Positions 54,667-62,617 of a DNA stretch of 64,000 nt are shown one piece after another. The position numbers were made by a program, and so were the translations under genes. The stretch spans positions 1 to 64,000 of the forward strand of contig CAMWTJ010000003.1 of assembly GCA_947177185.1 (NCBI GenBank). The letters run 5' to 3'. The DNA is from an uncultured Porphyromonadaceae bacterium (GTDB lineage: Bacteria; Bacteroidota; Bacteroidia; Bacteroidales; Muribaculaceae). The notes beneath the pieces are model-generated. The model did not search any database. It had not been told where the DNA came from and saw nothing but the letters and a program-made list of their open reading frames with translations. The first letter of the stretch is position 1. Each line of letters begins with the position of its first letter.

Positions 54667-56784
54667 TTACTTGATAAGGCCGCGGTTGCGGAGCAGAGGC
54701 TCTACGCCGGGCTCGTGGCCGCGGAAACGCACGTAAAGCTCCATGGGAGCGGCGCTGCCGCCCATTTCGAGCACATTGCTCTTGAACGAACGCGCTGTTT
54801 CGGGATCGAAGATTCCTTTTTCCTTGAAAAGTTCGAAGCCATCGGTGTCGAGCACCTCGGCCCACAGGTAAGTATAGTAGCCGGAGGCATAGCCGTCGCT
54901 GCCGAATACGTGCTTGAAATAGGGCGAGCGATAGCGGAATGTGAGTTCGGCGGGCATGCCGAGGTCATCGGCCACTTTTTTCTCAAAAGCGAGCACGTCT
55001 ACGTCGCCCTCGGGATTAAGCTTGCCGTACTGGAGGTCGAGCAGCGCGGCACCTGCGAGTTCGGCGGTGGCGAAGCCCTGGTTGTGGGTGGCGGCAGCCT
55101 GCAGTTTTTCTATGAGCTCGTCGGGAATCACCTCGCCGGTCTTATAGTGGTGGGCATAGCTGCGGAGCAGTTCGGGCTCCATGGCCCAATGCTCGTGAAT
55201 CTGCGAAGGAAGCTCCACAAAATCGCGGTCGACGTTTGTTCCGGCCTGCATTTTGTAGCGTGCGCGCGAAAGCATGCCGTGGAGGCCGTGGCCGAACTCA
55301 TGGAACATGGTTTCCACCTCGTCGAGCGTAAGAAGCGAGGGCAGTTCGGCTGTGGGACGGGTGAAATTGCCGACGTTGAATATCACGGGACGCGAAGAGG
55401 TGCCGTCGGGCTCGGTCCACGAACCCTTGAACTCGCTCATCCATGCGCCCTGACGCTTGCTGGGGCGTGCGAAATAGTCGGTCATGAACACAGCGATGTG
55501 CTCGCCTGTGGCGGCGTCGGTCACGTCGTAGACCTTTACCTCATCGTAGTATTTGGGAGCGTCGGGCATCTCGGTGAATTTGATGCCATAAAGGCGCTCG
55601 GCCATGCCGAATATGCCCTGACGCACGCTGTCGACGGCGAAATAAGCCCTTACGGCTGATTCGTCGAGGTCGTACTTTTTCTGACGCACTTTCTCGGCGT
55701 AATAGTAGTAGTCCCACGGTTTGATTTTCACACCCTTGCCTTCGCTGTCGGCTATGGCCTGCATCTCCGCCACTTCTTCCTTGACTTTGGCTACTGCCGG
55801 GGTCCAGATTTGCTTCAGAAGCGATTCGGCGGCTTCAACGCTGCCTGCCATCACATTGTCGGTCATGTACGAGCCGTAGTCCTTGAAGCCCAGGAGCTGC
55901 GCTTTTTTGGAGCGTGCCTGGAGTATCTTGTTGATTACGGGAAGGTTGTTGAACTCGCCTTCGGTGGCCTGCGTGGTGTAGCCCTCGTAGATGCGGCGGC
56001 GGAGGTCGCGGTTTTCAGCAAACTGCAGCACCGGCAGACGGCTCGGAGCATGCAGCGTGAACACCCATTTGCCCTTTTCGCCGCGCGCTTCGGCTTCTTC
56101 GGCAGCCACAGCCACTGTGCTGGCAGGCAGACCTGCGATTTCGGCCTCATCTTCCACCACTACAGCAAAAGAGTTGGTTGCGTTGAGCAGATTTTTGTTG
56201 AATTGCAGATAGAGGTCGGCCAGTTCGCCGTTGATGGCCTTGAGCTCTTCCTTGCGCTCGGCATCCAGCAGGGCGCCATTGCGGGTGAAGTCCTTGTACA
56301 TCTTCTCCACAGCCAGACGCTGGTCCGACGCCAGATCAAGACTGTCGCGGCGGTCGTACAGATATTTGACACGCTCAAACAGTTTGTCGTTCATCATCAT
56401 CTCGTCGGCATGGGCCTGATAAGCGGGATAGAATTTCTCGGCTATCTCCATCATTTCGGGCGAGGAATTGCTCTCCTCAAGGGCCGCGAAGACGAGTACC
56501 ACGCGGTCGAGTATCTCGCCGGTGCGGTCGAGTGCCAGTATGGTGTTGTCGAACGTGGGCACCGAGTCGTTGTCGGTGATGGCTTTTATCTGCTCGTTCT
56601 GCTGCTCGATACCGGCCTGCAGAGCAGGCATATAGTCGTCGTAGCTGATCTGGTCAAACGGCGGAATCTCGTACGGTGTGGTGTAATCCGCCAGAAACGG
56701 GTTCTGATGCATTTCTTGCTTTTTACAGCCCGGAGCCACGACCAGGGCCGCAGCCAGCAAGGCGGTTGTAAGACTGTGTTTCAT
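54667..56784 (-). CDS. M3-family metallopeptidase lipoprotein (Dcp/oligopeptidase-like)
   Basis: A 705-residue zinc peptidase of the thimet oligopeptidase/dipeptidyl carboxypeptidase family. The zinc site HEFGH is at 495-499, with the distal Glu in FVELPSQIHEHWA. A signal peptide with the lipobox VAPGC means it is anchored in the envelope, in contrast to cytoplasmic PrlC or Dcp. It probably trims short peptides. It follows the EEP gene by 29 nt and ends at a strong terminator. Confidence 0.93.
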   Translation of the reverse strand: MKHSLTTALLAAALVVAPGCKKQEMHQNPFLADYTTPYEIPPFDQISYDDYMPALQAGIEQQNEQIKAITDNDSVPTFDNTILALDRTGEILDRVVLVFAALEESNSSPEMMEIAEKFYPAYQAHADEMMMNDKLFERVKYLYDRRDSLDLASDQRLAVEKMYKDFTRNGALLDAERKEELKAINGELADLYLQFNKNLLNATNSFAVVVEDEAEIAGLPASTVAVAAEEAEARGEKGKWVFTLHAPSRLPVLQFAENRDLRRRIYEGYTTQATEGEFNNLPVINKILQARSKKAQLLGFKDYGSYMTDNVMAGSVEAAESLLKQIWTPAVAKVKEEVAEMQAIADSEGKGVKIKPWDYYYYAEKVRQKKYDLDESAVRAYFAVDSVRQGIFGMAERLYGIKFTEMPDAPKYYDEVKVYDVTDAATGEHIAVFMTDYFARPSKRQGAWMSEFKGSWTEPDGTSSRPVIFNVGNFTRPTAELPSLLTLDEVETMFHEFGHGLHGMLSRARYKMQAGTNVDRDFVELPSQIHEHWAMEPELLRSYAHHYKTGEVIPDELIEKLQAAATHNQGFATAELAGAALLDLQYGKLNPEGDVDVLAFEKKVADDLGMPAELTFRYRSPYFKHVFGSDGYASGYYTYLWAEVLDTDGFELFKEKGIFDPETARSFKSNVLEMGGSAAPMELYVRFRGHEPGVEPLLRNRGLIK

Positions 56785-56813
56785 TAGCTCTTGGTTTATA
56801 TTATTAATGTGAT

Positions 56814-57944
56814 TTATCTATTGTCGGCAGCATCGCTGTCCCACACAAAAGTAGTGAGCAGCGGGTAATGGTCGGAATAGCGCTTTCCGCCACGCTCCAC
56901 ATCCACCGGGCGCAGGTCGCCGCGCCACAGCACATGGTCTATGCGGAAATAAAATCGATTGTCGTTGTACGTCCACACCGGTCCGAATCCCACCTCAGGC
57001 CAGACTTCGCGCATACCGATATCGGCGAGCGTCCGCAAAGTATAGCAGCCCGGCACATCGTTGAAATCGCCGCACACTATCACGTTGCGGCCGCCATAAT
57101 GCTCCACATAGCGGCACAGCATATGCGCCTGCTCGGCACGGAACCGCGCTGCCTGCTCCAGTTTGCCGAGCACGCTGTGGCGCAGCACGCCGGCTTCATC
57201 GGTATGCAGCCGCGTGATATCGCGGTAGGCCTCCTTGTCGTCGCTCGAAAGATTGTAGCTCTGCATGTGCACGCTGAACACGGCAAGTCTGCGACCTTCC
57301 ACCTCAAGCACATAGCCTGCGGCATCGAAGTAGCTGCCGGGCTCGCCGCGCGTATCCATACGTATGGGCGTGAGGGGATATTTCGAAAGTATGGCCCCGG
57401 CATATCCGCCCAGCACCACATAGGGATAACGCGCGTGCAGCGAGTCAAGCTGCTCGCCGGTCATGAATATCTCGGGCTGCCGTTCGAAAAATTTCACTTC
57501 CTGAAGGCACACTACGTCGGCATCGGCGTCGAGTATGTAAGAAAGCGTAGGGTTTCTTGCCCCGGCATATTCGCCCGTGCGGTCTACAAAATTGTAGGTA
57601 TTATACGTCATAAGCGTGAACACACGTTCCACCGGCGTGCCGTCGGGTATGCCTCCGCCTATGTTGAGCGGACATGTGGCCCACACCATAGGCCCGGTGG
57701 CGGCGATAGCGGCAAGCAACACGAGCGACGTCTTGCGCCACCATATGAAATCGACGACCAGCAACAGAGCCGTGAGGCACAGCCATATCGGAAACGTAAG
57801 CACCGCTATGCCGGCAAGCGGATATTCCGCGGGAGGCACACACCCCGAGTAGGCCGTCACGAAAAGTCCGGCTCCCACCAGCAGATTGAGAACCAGCATT
57901 GACGCATTGACTGCGCGACGAAACACACCCGGACGCGTACTCAT
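56814..57944 (-). CDS. Endonuclease/exonuclease/phosphatase-fold membrane protein
   Basis: A 376-residue protein. The N-terminus has three hydrophobic helices (within residues 13-90). A DNase-I-like domain follows, with the catalytic landmarks YNTYNF, LQEVKF (Glu metal ligand), GDFNDVPG (Asp/Asn pair) and SDHYPLLT (Asp-His). These proteins hydrolyse phosphodiesters or phosphate esters; the substrate is unknown. It lies three bases after the second rhomboid gene, so topology and operon place it in the envelope. Confidence 0.88.
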   Translation of the reverse strand: MSTRPGVFRRAVNASMLVLNLLVGAGLFVTAYSGCVPPAEYPLAGIAVLTFPIWLCLTALLLVVDFIWWRKTSLVLLAAIAATGPMVWATCPLNIGGGIPDGTPVERVFTLMTYNTYNFVDRTGEYAGARNPTLSYILDADADVVCLQEVKFFERQPEIFMTGEQLDSLHARYPYVVLGGYAGAILSKYPLTPIRMDTRGEPGSYFDAAGYVLEVEGRRLAVFSVHMQSYNLSSDDKEAYRDITRLHTDEAGVLRHSVLGKLEQAARFRAEQAHMLCRYVEHYGGRNVIVCGDFNDVPGCYTLRTLADIGMREVWPEVGFGPVWTYNDNRFYFRIDHVLWRGDLRPVDVERGGKRYSDHYPLLTTFVWDSDAADNR

Positions 57945-57947
57945 TCC

Positions 57948-58703
57948 CTACCCTTGTTTTTTCACCTTGTGCGACAATTCGAACAAACGCTTTTTGTCGC
58001 GGCTCGAAAGAGCGTTGTAGCCCGACACGCGCACTTTGTCGAGAAGCGCGTCGAGCTCAGCACGCATATCGGCGCGCGAGCGTCCGCACACTCCGAAAAT
58101 TCCTGATACACGGCCACGCATGCCGAAGGCGACACCGAACACCGCGCCTCCGGCGTGCGCCACATTGCTGGCTACGCTGCCGGTAAGGCCCACGCAGAAC
58201 AGCGCCACCATGGCCACGACAATCCATTTCACACGCACAGGCCCCAAAGGCCACACATTGAGCTGCATGTCCGGCACCTCGAAAGCCACGGCCACAGCCA
58301 CAGCTATAACCGCCGACGACGCACCCATGAGCGTGGCCGTGCCGAGCGCGGGCACGAGCGCATACACCGCCACAAATGCCAAAGCGCCGACAAGACCTCC
58401 GCCGAGATAACACAACCACAGCGAACGGCCCGAAGCGAACTGCAGCATTATGCGTCCGAAGCAATACAGCCACAGCATATTGAACAGCAGATGCAACACA
58501 TCGGCCTGCACGAACATATAAGTGACAGGGGTCCACGGATGCGAAACAGTCGCCAAAGCGCCTGAAGGCAGCGCGAGTGCCGCCGTAAAGGACCCGTCGG
58601 TGAAATAGTTGCCCACGGCAACCACCGCCAGCACGGCAGTGTTGAGCGCGATAAGCACATGAAGAGCGCCTGCCGAACGCAGTTTAGAAAAACCACCGAC
58701 CAT
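57948..58703 (-). CDS. Rhomboid-family protease with C-terminal extension
   Basis: A 251-residue intramembrane protein with six helices. The serine motif is MGASSAV with S129 as the likely nucleophile, and the partner histidine is H183 in NVAHAGGAVFG. After the last helix there is a cytoplasmic extension of about 50 residues (SRADMRAELDALLDKVRVSGYNALSSRDKKRLFEL) seen in other Bacteroidales rhomboids. It overlaps the preceding rhomboid gene by 20 nt. Confidence 0.87.
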   Translation of the reverse strand: MVGGFSKLRSAGALHVLIALNTAVLAVVAVGNYFTDGSFTAALALPSGALATVSHPWTPVTYMFVQADVLHLLFNMLWLYCFGRIMLQFASGRSLWLCYLGGGLVGALAFVAVYALVPALGTATLMGASSAVIAVAVAVAFEVPDMQLNVWPLGPVRVKWIVVAMVALFCVGLTGSVASNVAHAGGAVFGVAFGMRGRVSGIFGVCGRSRADMRAELDALLDKVRVSGYNALSSRDKKRLFELSHKVKKQG

Positions 58704-59436
58704 TGAACGTGCCTTTTTTCTTCCAGTAAAGAATCATCACAAGGCCTATCAACATGCCGCCGAGATGTGCGAAATGCGCCACGTTGTCGGCCACACCGCC
58801 CAGTCCGAGCGACAGTTCAAGCAGCCCGTAGCCTGCCACAAACCATTTTGCCTTGATGGGAACGGGTATGAACCACATGTATATAGGCTGATTGGGAAAC
58901 AGCATGCCGAACGCGAGCAGCACGCCGAATATGGCGCCCGAGGCGCCCACCAGCGGCGTATTTACCAAAGCATTAAGGGTGGCAGCCGTCACATCGGTAT
59001 ATATCCGCCCCTGCTGCATGAGTGTCCATCCCTGGTCTATGATATAGTCGGCAGCCTGGGGCGGAAACATGGCCATATATTTGTGCACAAAAACGGCGCT
59101 CACAGCCTCCTGAATAAGCCCGGCGCCGATTCCGCACGCCATATAGTACACAAGAAAACGCTCCGAACCGAGCGCACGTTCTATCACACTGCCGAACATG
59201 ACGAGAGCAAACATATTGAAAAACATATGTGTGAACCCGCCATGCAGAAACAGATACGTCACAAGCTGAAATGGCATATAGCCGGGCGACGAAAAATAAT
59301 ACATGGCGCACCAGCGCGTCACCGCGCGGTCGAGCTGCGGCACCAATGCCATGGCCAGCCACACCACGATACAGATTCCGGCCAGATTTTTTGTAACCGG
59401 CGGGATTCGCTGAACAAAGCCCGAAAAGTAACTCAT
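58684..59436 (-). CDS. Rhomboid-family intramembrane serine protease
   Basis: A 250-residue six-helix protein. The nucleophile S166 is in LVGASGAIFG, and H224 in AHFAHLGGMLIG completes the dyad. The N-terminal HGGFTHMFFNMFAL is the classic loop-2 motif. It is the first gene of the operon (rhomboid, rhomboid, EEP, M3 peptidase). A minus-strand TAATTTTG at 59484-59477 may be its -7 box. Confidence 0.92.
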   Translation of the reverse strand: MSYFSGFVQRIPPVTKNLAGICIVVWLAMALVPQLDRAVTRWCAMYYFSSPGYMPFQLVTYLFLHGGFTHMFFNMFALVMFGSVIERALGSERFLVYYMACGIGAGLIQEAVSAVFVHKYMAMFPPQAADYIIDQGWTLMQQGRIYTDVTAATLNALVNTPLVGASGAIFGVLLAFGMLFPNQPIYMWFIPVPIKAKWFVAGYGLLELSLGLGGVADNVAHFAHLGGMLIGLVMILYWKKKGTFNGRWFF

Positions 59437-59476
59437 ATTATATTGACGTTAGCGTTTGAATAGCAGTTTTGCTCTA

Positions 59477-59484
59477 CAAAATTA
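59477..59484 (-). promoter_or_regulatory. Possible -7 element of the rhomboid operon
   Basis: Minus-strand TAATTTTG fits TAnnTTTG and is 40 nt from the ATG at 59436. No TTG is seen at the usual distance. Confidence 0.4.
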
Positions 59485-59589
59485 TAAAAAAATAGCCGAA
59501 AGCACGTTATTTTTCGGCCAACGGTGGATAATTTTGAAATTTATGCGATTTTTTTAACAAAAATATACGCAATATTCAGTTTTATGCCG

Positions 59590-59597
59590 TATATTTG
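59590..59597 (+). promoter_or_regulatory. Probable -7 element of the HU gene
   Basis: TATATTTG matches TAnnTTTG and lies 34 nt before the ATG at 59632. The -33 TTG is not clear. Confidence 0.5.
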
Positions 59598-59631
59598 CGC
59601 AATAAAACAAAACCAAATAAAATTTCATCCT

Positions 59632-59904
59632 ATGAACAAGACTGAGCTTATCAACGCAATTGCAGAGAAAGCAAACCTGACCAAGGCCGACGCAAAGGCC
59701 GCTCTCGACGCAACAACCGCCGCTATCGCTGAAGCACTCGCCGCCAACGACAAAGTAGCCCTCGTAGGCTTTGGCACATTCTCCGTAAGCGAAAAGGGAG
59801 AACGCACCGGCATCAACCCCCGCACCAAAGAAACCATCACCATCGCCGCCCGCAAGGCCGTTAAATTCAAAGCCGGCAGCGAGCTCAACGACGCCGTTAA
59901 ATAA
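59632..59904 (+). CDS. hup: HU-family DNA-binding protein
   Basis: A 90-residue nucleoid protein that bends and compacts DNA as a dimer. It matches HU along its whole length: MNKTELINAIAEKANLTKADAK, VGFGTFSVSEK, the arm tip with the intercalating proline (GINPRTKE), and the closing ARKAVKFKAGSELNDAVK. It is a single-gene unit with its own terminator at 59926. Confidence 0.96.
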   Translation: MNKTELINAIAEKANLTKADAKAALDATTAAIAEALAANDKVALVGFGTFSVSEKGERTGINPRTKETITIAARKAVKFKAGSELNDAVK

Positions 59905-59925
59905 TCAACTCGCCATACAGCCATA

Positions 59926-59964
59926 GCGGCCGGGCCCCAGCAAGGGGCTCGGCCGCATCTTTTT
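59926..59964 (+). terminator. Terminator after the HU gene
   Basis: GCGGCCGGGCCCC (59926-59938) pairs with GGGGCTCGGCCGC (59944-59956), one G-T wobble, a 5-nt loop, then TCTTTTT. Confidence 0.88.
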
Positions 59965-60069
59965 AATGCTCTTTTAATGCTCTGCGAGGATATTTATTCC
60001 AAAAAATGCGACATATCGGACAACCCTTCAGCACGTTGTATTAAAATATGTTAGAATATCGGCACATCA

Positions 60070-60090
60070 GTCGCGTTTCGCGATTTTTTT
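60070..60090 (+). repeat. Small hairpin with T run before the TolC gene
   Basis: TCGCG/CGCGA with a TTT loop is followed by seven T, resembling a minimal terminator or attenuator in the leader of the efflux operon. No complete promoter could be placed here (a CAATTTTG lies near 60091). Confidence 0.4.
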
Positions 60091-60126
60091 CGCAATTTTG
60101 CATGCAGAAATCCCAACAGTGCAGAT

Positions 60127-61533
60127 ATGTTCAGAACCATACTTTCCGCTGCCGCGATGCTCGTGGCAGCAGCCGCAAACGCACAGTCGCCGCTGACGCT
60201 TGACCAGTGCATCGCCATCGCATTAAGCGAAAGCCCTGTGGTGCAGGTGGCCGACATGGAAATAAAACGCGTAGACTACTCACGCACCGAAACACTCTCG
60301 CAGCTTTTCCCGCAGGTGAATTTCGGAGCCAACTACTCACGCATGCTCGCCAAACAGGTGATGTATATGAGCATGGACGGCGGATTCGGCCAGCAAGGCT
60401 CCGCCGGCGGCGACAGCTCTGAAGAAGCCGCATCGGCCTCCTCGCGGAAAAGCGGCAGCGAAACCGGCATTAAAATGGGCCTCGACAACAGCTATCAGAT
60501 AGGTTTTTCCGCATCTGTGCCTCTGATAGCCCCGCAGCTGTGGAAATCGCTCAAACTGAGCGACTCGCAGATTCTGCAGTCGGTGGAGCAGGCACGTGCG
60601 TCGCGCCTCGACCTCGTCAACCAGATTAAGGACGCCTACTACGCGCTCATGCTCGCCACCGATTCGCGCGCCGTGGTGCAGGAAAGCTACGACATGGCTG
60701 CATTTACCCACGAGATGTACACAAAGCAGTTTGAAGCGGGAGCTGCCAGCGACTACGACGTGCTGCGCACATCCGTGGCCATGAAAAACATCGAGCCGGA
60801 GCTCATGCAGGCCGACATTGCCATCAGGCAGGCTCGTCTGCAGCTGCTCGTGCTGATGGGAGTGGACGCCGATTTCCCGCTGGAAATAGCCGGACGGCTG
60901 TCGGATTATGAGTCCACCATGTTTGACGAAACAATGGCCATCGAATCTGATTTCTCGCAAAACGGCAGCCTGGTGCAGAACACCCTGCAGACACGCATGC
61001 TGCGCGACGCTCTCGATGTGCAGCGCATGGCGTGGTACCCCACCCTTTCCGCAAGCATCAACTACTATTGGAACAGCAACAGCAACGGCTCGCCGTTCAA
61101 GAATTTCAGATGGAGCAACTCCTCGTCGTTCGGCCTGTCGCTGTCGATGCCGCTGCTGACTGGCGGCGCACGCTACAGCCGCATACGCCAGGCGCGCGTG
61201 CAGCTCATCGAGGCTGAGCTTCAGCGCGAGAACATAGAGCGGAACGTAGGCATGCAGGTGCAGCTCGCCATAGACAATGTGCGCATGAATGTGCGGCAGA
61301 TATCGTCCTCGTCAGAGAGCGTGGCGCAGGCTGAGCGTGCCCACGACATCATGGAGCGCTCGTTTGCCATCGGAGCCGCCAGCTATCTCGACCTGCGCGA
61401 CAGCGAACTGGCGCTCACCCGTTCGCGCCTTGCCTACTACCAGAGCATCTACAACTATCTCGTGGCGGGCAGCCAGCTTGAACTGCTGCGCGGCACAGCA
61501 CCCCTCGCACAATACGAATCCATCGTCAAATAA
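60127..61533 (+). CDS. TolC-family outer-membrane efflux protein
   Basis: A 468-residue trimeric channel subunit. The signal peptide ends at ANAQ (about residue 19). Two internal repeats each contain long coiled helices (EQARASRLDLVNQIKDAYYALMLA; RNVGMQVQLAIDNVRMNVRQISSS) and a beta-barrel strand such as NFGANYSRM. The gene is the first of an RND efflux operon and is followed 20 nt later by the adaptor. Confidence 0.93.
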   Translation: MFRTILSAAAMLVAAAANAQSPLTLDQCIAIALSESPVVQVADMEIKRVDYSRTETLSQLFPQVNFGANYSRMLAKQVMYMSMDGGFGQQGSAGGDSSEEAASASSRKSGSETGIKMGLDNSYQIGFSASVPLIAPQLWKSLKLSDSQILQSVEQARASRLDLVNQIKDAYYALMLATDSRAVVQESYDMAAFTHEMYTKQFEAGAASDYDVLRTSVAMKNIEPELMQADIAIRQARLQLLVLMGVDADFPLEIAGRLSDYESTMFDETMAIESDFSQNGSLVQNTLQTRMLRDALDVQRMAWYPTLSASINYYWNSNSNGSPFKNFRWSNSSSFGLSLSMPLLTGGARYSRIRQARVQLIEAELQRENIERNVGMQVQLAIDNVRMNVRQISSSSESVAQAERAHDIMERSFAIGAASYLDLRDSELALTRSRLAYYQSIYNYLVAGSQLELLRGTAPLAQYESIVK

Positions 61534-61553
61534 CATACACATCCATCACAATA

Positions 61554-62588
61554 ATGTACCGCCCCACCATCTACCGCTATTGCATGATAGCCATCGCTGC
61601 AGCCGCGTTTACGGCTTGCGGCGGCAAAGACAGAGAAACCGCCGCCGATGCCCATCAGGAAGAATTGCCCCGCGTGGAAATTGATTTCGCGCAGACGCGC
61701 GAAGTGCCGCAGCTCAAGGAATACACCGCCAACGTTGAGGCCTACAACGTGAATAATATCTCGCCCGCAGCCCCCAACCGCATCAAAACGATAGCAGTGG
61801 AAACAGGCGACCCTGTGCGCCGCGGGCAAGTGCTTGTCACGCTCGACCCTGCCAATCTCGACCAGCTCAAAATCAACCTTGACCAGACAGAGCGCGAGTA
61901 CAACCGCGCACTCACGCTGCTTGAGATAGGTGCAGGCACGCAGCAGGCGGTAGACCAGCTGAAGGCTCAGCTCGACGCCGCACGCACGCAGTATGCCAAC
62001 GCAAAAGAAAACACCGTGCTCACGTCGCCCGTGACAGGCGTGGTGACCGCGCGCAACTACGATCCCGGCGACATGACGGCCTCTCTGCCGGTGCTCACCG
62101 TAGGACAGCTCTCGCCCGTAGTCAAAGTGATAATCAACGCCACCGAATCCGACCTCACGAGCGTGCACCGCGGCATGCCGGTGAAAGTGATGTTCGACGC
62201 GCTGCCCGACGAAACGTTCGCCGGCACAGTAGCGCGCATATATCCCTCCGTCGACCCGGCCACGCGCACTTTCGAAGCTGAGATTCAGATCAAGAACCCC
62301 GGCGAGCGTCTGCGCCCCGGCATGTTTGCCAGAGTGGAAATAGACCACGGCTCGCAGAGCCGCGTGGTGGTGCCCGACAGAGCTGTAGTGAAACAGACAG
62401 GCAGCGGCAACCGCTATGTGTACGTGCTGCACGGCGACCGCGTGAGCTTCAACCGCGTAGAACTCGGCCGTCGCCTCGGCGATGCCTACGAGCTCATAAG
62501 TGGCGTGAACGACGGCGACACCGTGGTGATTTCCGGCCAGAGCCGTCTGGCCGACGGCATAGCCGTAGACGTGCTCGAAACGAAATAA
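61554..62588 (+). CDS. RND efflux periplasmic adaptor (HlyD family) lipoprotein
   Basis: A 344-residue membrane-fusion protein. The lipobox FTACGG places the lipidated Cys near residue 22. The lipoyl half-motif VETGDPVRRGQVLVTLDP and its partner TSPVTGVVTARNYDPGD flank a short helical hairpin, followed by beta-barrel and membrane-proximal domains. It links the RND pump to the TolC channel. The cargo is unknown. Confidence 0.93.
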   Translation: MYRPTIYRYCMIAIAAAAFTACGGKDRETAADAHQEELPRVEIDFAQTREVPQLKEYTANVEAYNVNNISPAAPNRIKTIAVETGDPVRRGQVLVTLDPANLDQLKINLDQTEREYNRALTLLEIGAGTQQAVDQLKAQLDAARTQYANAKENTVLTSPVTGVVTARNYDPGDMTASLPVLTVGQLSPVVKVIINATESDLTSVHRGMPVKVMFDALPDETFAGTVARIYPSVDPATRTFEAEIQIKNPGERLRPGMFARVEIDHGSQSRVVVPDRAVVKQTGSGNRYVYVLHGDRVSFNRVELGRRLGDAYELISGVNDGDTVVISGQSRLADGIAVDVLETK

Positions 62589-62617
62589 TCCGACAACGCG
62601 CTTAACACTTTTTCCAC

